Part shown: positions 5,030 through 7,485 of the stretch, one piece after another
How positions within the stretch are numbered: the stretch's first letter is position 1
Layout of the letters: every line of letters begins with the position of its first letter
From: Dehalococcoidales bacterium
GTDB taxonomy: Bacteria; Chloroflexota; Dehalococcoidia; Dehalococcoidales; RBG-16-60-22
DNA length: 7,485 nucleotides
Direction of reading: 5' to 3'
Assembly (NCBI GenBank): GCA_030603605.1
Contig: JAUVXN010000058.1
Location: forward strand, 1 to 7,485
Notes under the pieces: generated by a model
Databases searched by the model: none
What the model was told of the DNA's origin: nothing
Seen by the model: only the letters and a program-made list of their open reading frames with translations
Program-made: the position numbers and the translations under genes

Positions 5030-6358
5030 TCACATTGTCAAACAAAGCTTACCCGCCTGCTCAATTGCTCTGGCAACCACGAATAGAGAACCGGTAACGC
5101 AAATAAGATCCTTGCCCCCAGCTAGAGTTAGAGCCAGAGGCAGGGCAGTTGAAATATCATCCGTTGCCTGTGCTTCCACCCCATGCTGGCTAAACTCTGC
5201 CACAATAGGGGCTGTGGCCATAGCCCGAGGATGAATAGAGCGAGTGACAATTACTTTATCAAAAAGGGGCACTAATTCTGAGACTATTCCAGCTATATCC
5301 TTATCAGACGAGGCTCCGATAATCAAGATAGCTCGGTCAAAGTCAAAGTATTGCTCAAGAGACTGCTTCAACTTGCGGGCTGAGTCAGGGTTATGGGCGC
5401 TATCAACTACCAGAAGGGGACGGCGGCTTAGAACCTGGAGCCGACCCGGCCAGCTCACCTGCGCCAGACCCTTAGTGATACTATCTCCGGAAATATGAAA
5501 GCCCTTTTCAGCTAAAACCTCCAGGGCAGCCACCGCCGTAGCCGCATTCTCCAGCTGATATTGACCAAGAAGCGGGATGGATAATTCATAACTAGCCAAT
5601 CTTCCCGCCACGCGAAGTGATTGTCGGCTAGAATCAAAGCCGAGACTCTGCCAGGTGACATCACTACCTACCCTGACCAGCCTTGCCCCACGATTGAGGC
5701 AGGTGTCCTTGATTACTCGGGCTGCCTCATCACGTTGTAGTGAGGCTACTACCACACCACCAGGCTTGATGATACCCGCCTTCTCAGCAGCAATCTCAGC
5801 CAAGGTATTACCCAATACCTCGGTATGGTCGAAGCTAATCGAGGTAATAATGCAAACCTCAGGCTGGATTACATTAGTGGCATCAAGCCTGCCCCCCAAC
5901 CCTACCTCCACCACCTGAAAATCCACCCCTTTTTGCTCAAAGTAGGCAAAGCCCAGAGCTGTCATTAGCTCAAAGGTAGTCAACTGACCATAGGTGGCTT
6001 TCTCGTTCACTGCCTCAACCTCAGGCTTTAGTCTTTCCACTAAACTAGCCAGCTCTGCTTCAGAGATTAACTCGCCATTAACCCTGATACGCTCGTTGAA
6101 GGTATGCAGATGGGGTGAGGTGAAAAGCCCAGTAGTATAACCGGAGGCAGTGAGGGCCGACGCCATCATGACAGCCACACTCCCCTTACCCTTGCTACCG
6201 GCAATGTGAACCGACTTAGCTTTTAAGTGAGGATTATCTAAACGCCCCAGTAGCTCCTCCATACGTCTCAGGTCATAATAAGCTGCGTCGCGTGGCCTGG
6301 GCACCGTCTCATAGTCAATAAAGCTGTAGATGTAATCTAAAGCCTGTTGATAATCCAC
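5030..6358 (-). CDS. folC: Folylpolyglutamate synthase / dihydrofolate synthase
   Basis: Cytosolic Mur-ligase-type enzyme that adds glutamate to folates with ATP and, in many bacteria, also makes dihydrofolate from dihydropteroate. At 442 aa it is full length. Visible motifs are the P-loop AGSKGKGS (53-60), SPHLHTFNERIRVNG (81-95), EVGLGGRLDATN (151-162), SFDHTEVLG (175-183) with His178, AAEKAGIIKPG (190-200), GQYQLENA (265-272), WPGRLQ (303-308) and the C-terminal VDSAHNPDS (318-326). The omega-loop and both domains look intact. Whether it has both activities cannot be decided by eye. The start is GTG; AAGGAG lies 8 nt upstream. It is monocistronic here, divergent from pyrF and convergent with the SWIM gene. 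Confidence 0.96.
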   Translation of the reverse strand: MDYQQALDYIYSFIDYETVPRPRDAAYYDLRRMEELLGRLDNPHLKAKSVHIAGSKGKGSVAVMMASALTASGYTTGLFTSPHLHTFNERIRVNGELISEAELASLVERLKPEVEAVNEKATYGQLTTFELMTALGFAYFEQKGVDFQVVEVGLGGRLDATNVIQPEVCIITSISFDHTEVLGNTLAEIAAEKAGIIKPGGVVVASLQRDEAARVIKDTCLNRGARLVRVGSDVTWQSLGFDSSRQSLRVAGRLASYELSIPLLGQYQLENAATAVAALEVLAEKGFHISGDSITKGLAQVSWPGRLQVLSRRPLLVVDSAHNPDSARKLKQSLEQYFDFDRAILIIGASSDKDIAGIVSELVPLFDKVIVTRSIHPRAMATAPIVAEFSQHGVEAQATDDISTALPLALTLAGGKDLICVTGSLFVVARAIEQAGKLCLTM

Positions 6359-6390
6359 TCCCTCCGCTCCTTCCCGAATATCAGAAGCCC

Positions 6391-6399
6391 ATTATATCA
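6391..6399 (-). promoter_or_regulatory. Extended -10 promoter of folC
   Basis: The minus strand reads TGATATAAT, a perfect TATAAT with the TGn extension. No good -35 box lies 16-18 nt upstream (TGGTGA at best), as is common for extended -10 promoters. Transcription would start near 6384, giving a leader of about 26 nt. Confidence 0.65.
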
Positions 6400-6448
6400 C
6401 TACTGATTGAACCTCACCACTTTGAACTGGGAGCTGAGAGTGCGACAC

Positions 6449-6478
6449 TTGACGCTCATCTATGGCTACTGATATTAT
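6449..6478 (+). promoter_or_regulatory. Promoter of pyrF
   Basis: TTGACG (6449-6454) and TATTAT (6473-6478) are separated by 18 nt; each matches consensus at five of six positions. Transcription would start near 6485, so the leader is only about 15 nt. That leaves no room for a pyrimidine attenuator or PyrR-binding leader RNA. Confidence 0.65.
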
Positions 6479-6499
6479 CATCATTAACAGAGGGACAAA

Positions 6500-7321
6500 G
6501 TGAACTTCGTTGAAAAGCTGACCAACGCCACCAGGGAAAATGAGAGTTTGCTCTGTATCGGGCTTGACCCTGACCCAAAGCGGATGCCCAAGAATGTGGG
6601 TATTTTTGAATTCAATAAGGCAATTATTGAGGCTACTGCCGATTTAGTATGTGCCTATAAACCAAACCTTGCTTTCTATGAAGCCCTGGGTAACGAGGGG
6701 CTGGATGCCCTGAAGCAGACGGTTAAATATGTACCGGATGATATTCCCGTAATTGCGGATGCCAAGCGGGGCGATATCGGTAATACGGCTAAAGCTTATG
6801 CCCGGGCTATCTTTGATAACTTTGACTTTGATGCCACTACGGTGAATCCGTACCTTGGCTTCGACTCAGTAGAACCCTTTATTCAGTATCAAGACAAAGG
6901 GGTATTCATCCTGTGCCGGACATCAAACACTGGTGCCGTCGACTTCCAGTCCCTTAAGTGTGAGACAGAGGAGCACAGCCATCGCCCCCTATTTGAGCTC
7001 GTAGCCCTGAAAGCCAGTCAGTGGAACATATACGGCAATATAGGGCTGGTTGTTGGCGCTACCTATCTTGAGGAATTAAGGTTGATTCGACAAAGTCACC
7101 CCGATATGCCACTGCTAATACCGGGTATTGGTGCCCAGGGGGGAGACCTGGCGGCCACTGTCCGCTATGGAGTTAATGCCAGGGGAGAAGGGGCAATTAT
7201 CAACTCGTCAAGAGGAATCATTTACGCCTCGCCAGGGAAAGATTTTGCTCAGGCAGCGCGCCAGGCTGCCTCATCTCTACAGGAACAGATTAACTATTTT
7301 TTGTCCACCTCCATCCCATAG
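6500..7321 (+). CDS. pyrF: Orotidine 5'-phosphate decarboxylase (type 2)
   Basis: Catalyses the last step of UMP synthesis, OMP to UMP plus CO2, in the cytosol. At 273 aa it fits the longer type 2 PyrF subfamily (COG0284, PRK00125-like) and not the ~230-aa type 1. Motifs are LLCIGLDPDPKRMP (17-30), KPNLAFYEALG (54-64), the catalytic segment DAKRGDIGNTAKAYA (87-101) with Asp87, Lys89 and Asp92, TVNPYLGFDSVEPF (114-127), ILCRTSN (137-143), PGIGAQGGD (208-216) and SSRGIIYAS (236-244). The start is GTG: GAGGG lies 5 nt upstream, and the next Met (residue 29) would remove the GLDPDP substrate-binding motif. It is followed after 27 nt by a DUF951 gene in the same direction, probably co-transcribed. 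No other pyr genes are in the window. Confidence 0.96.
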   Translation: MNFVEKLTNATRENESLLCIGLDPDPKRMPKNVGIFEFNKAIIEATADLVCAYKPNLAFYEALGNEGLDALKQTVKYVPDDIPVIADAKRGDIGNTAKAYARAIFDNFDFDATTVNPYLGFDSVEPFIQYQDKGVFILCRTSNTGAVDFQSLKCETEEHSHRPLFELVALKASQWNIYGNIGLVVGATYLEELRLIRQSHPDMPLLIPGIGAQGGDLAATVRYGVNARGEGAIINSSRGIIYASPGKDFAQAARQAASSLQEQINYFLSTSIP

Positions 7322-7348
7322 CTAAATACTAACTTTCAGGGAAAAAGA

Positions 7349-7485
7349 ATGGTTATGGAGATAAAGCTGGGTGATGTGGTCCGTCTCAAGAAGAAACACC
7401 CCTGCGGCAGCTATGAGTGGCAGGTAGTCAGGCTCGGTGCTGACATCGGGCTTGAGTGCCTTAAATGTGGGCACCGTGTTTTCCT
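7349..7485 (+). CDS. DUF951 family protein, 3' end beyond window
   Basis: Forty-five codons are visible before the right edge. The protein reads [20 protein letters not shown], then ends in [18 protein letters not shown]. This is the DUF951 pattern: a short (about 65-75 aa) protein with LGDxVxxKKxHPCG and a later CxxCG zinc-knuckle-like pair (Cys37, Cys40, with Cys19 as a possible further ligand). Its function is unknown; the fold is probably a small beta-barrel that might bind nucleic acid, which is inference. The first ATG is chosen because AGGG lies 8-9 nt upstream; a second ATG two codons later is possible. It lies 27 nt after pyrF without a terminator between them. Confidence 0.85.
   Translation, partial: MVMEIKLGDVVRLKKKHPCGSYEWQVVRLGADIGLECLKCGHRVF

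Overview
The window holds eleven protein genes, two of them cut by the window edges, in four transcription blocks with little spare DNA. Base composition is moderate and the genes are ordinary bacterial ones. The mix of a DUF951 protein beside pyrF, a lone SWIM zinc-finger protein, an FmdB-type zinc ribbon and a lipoprotein-anchored metal-binding protein suggests a Chloroflexota genome, possibly Dehalococcoidia, or a related Gram-positive-like lineage. This placement is inference; there is no rRNA gene to settle it. Seven of the eleven start codons are GTG or TTG, which is unusually many.

Positions 1-3011 (minus strand) carry a metal-uptake operon read as znuA (binding lipoprotein), znuC (ATPase), znuB (membrane permease), then a SAM-dependent methyltransferase that runs off the left edge. 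Positions 3102-3524 (minus) hold a Fur-family metal-sensing repressor. The upstream regions of znuA and of fur share a 36-bp imperfect repeat (31/36 identical, all five differences transitions). In both cases it ends exactly 5 nt upstream of the likely -35 box. This is the most notable feature of the window: it looks like a shared control element of a small metal regulon made of the sensor and the transporter.

Positions 3657-4342 (minus) hold a two-gene unit, an FmdB-like zinc ribbon and D-aminoacyl-tRNA deacylase (dtd), whose stop and start codons overlap, with a clear promoter upstream. Facing away from it, on the plus strand, a promoter, a 14-codon leader ORF and a strong intrinsic terminator precede a small SWIM zinc-finger protein (4628-4888). 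That layout resembles transcription attenuation.

Positions 5030-7485 hold folC (minus) and pyrF (plus), divergently transcribed from a 141-bp gap with a recognisable promoter for each, then the start of a DUF951 gene 27 nt after pyrF. These are housekeeping functions: folate polyglutamylation and the last step of UMP synthesis. The putative ZnuA is odd because it keeps the first metal-binding histidine of the family but lacks the second and third, so the metal it carries is uncertain.
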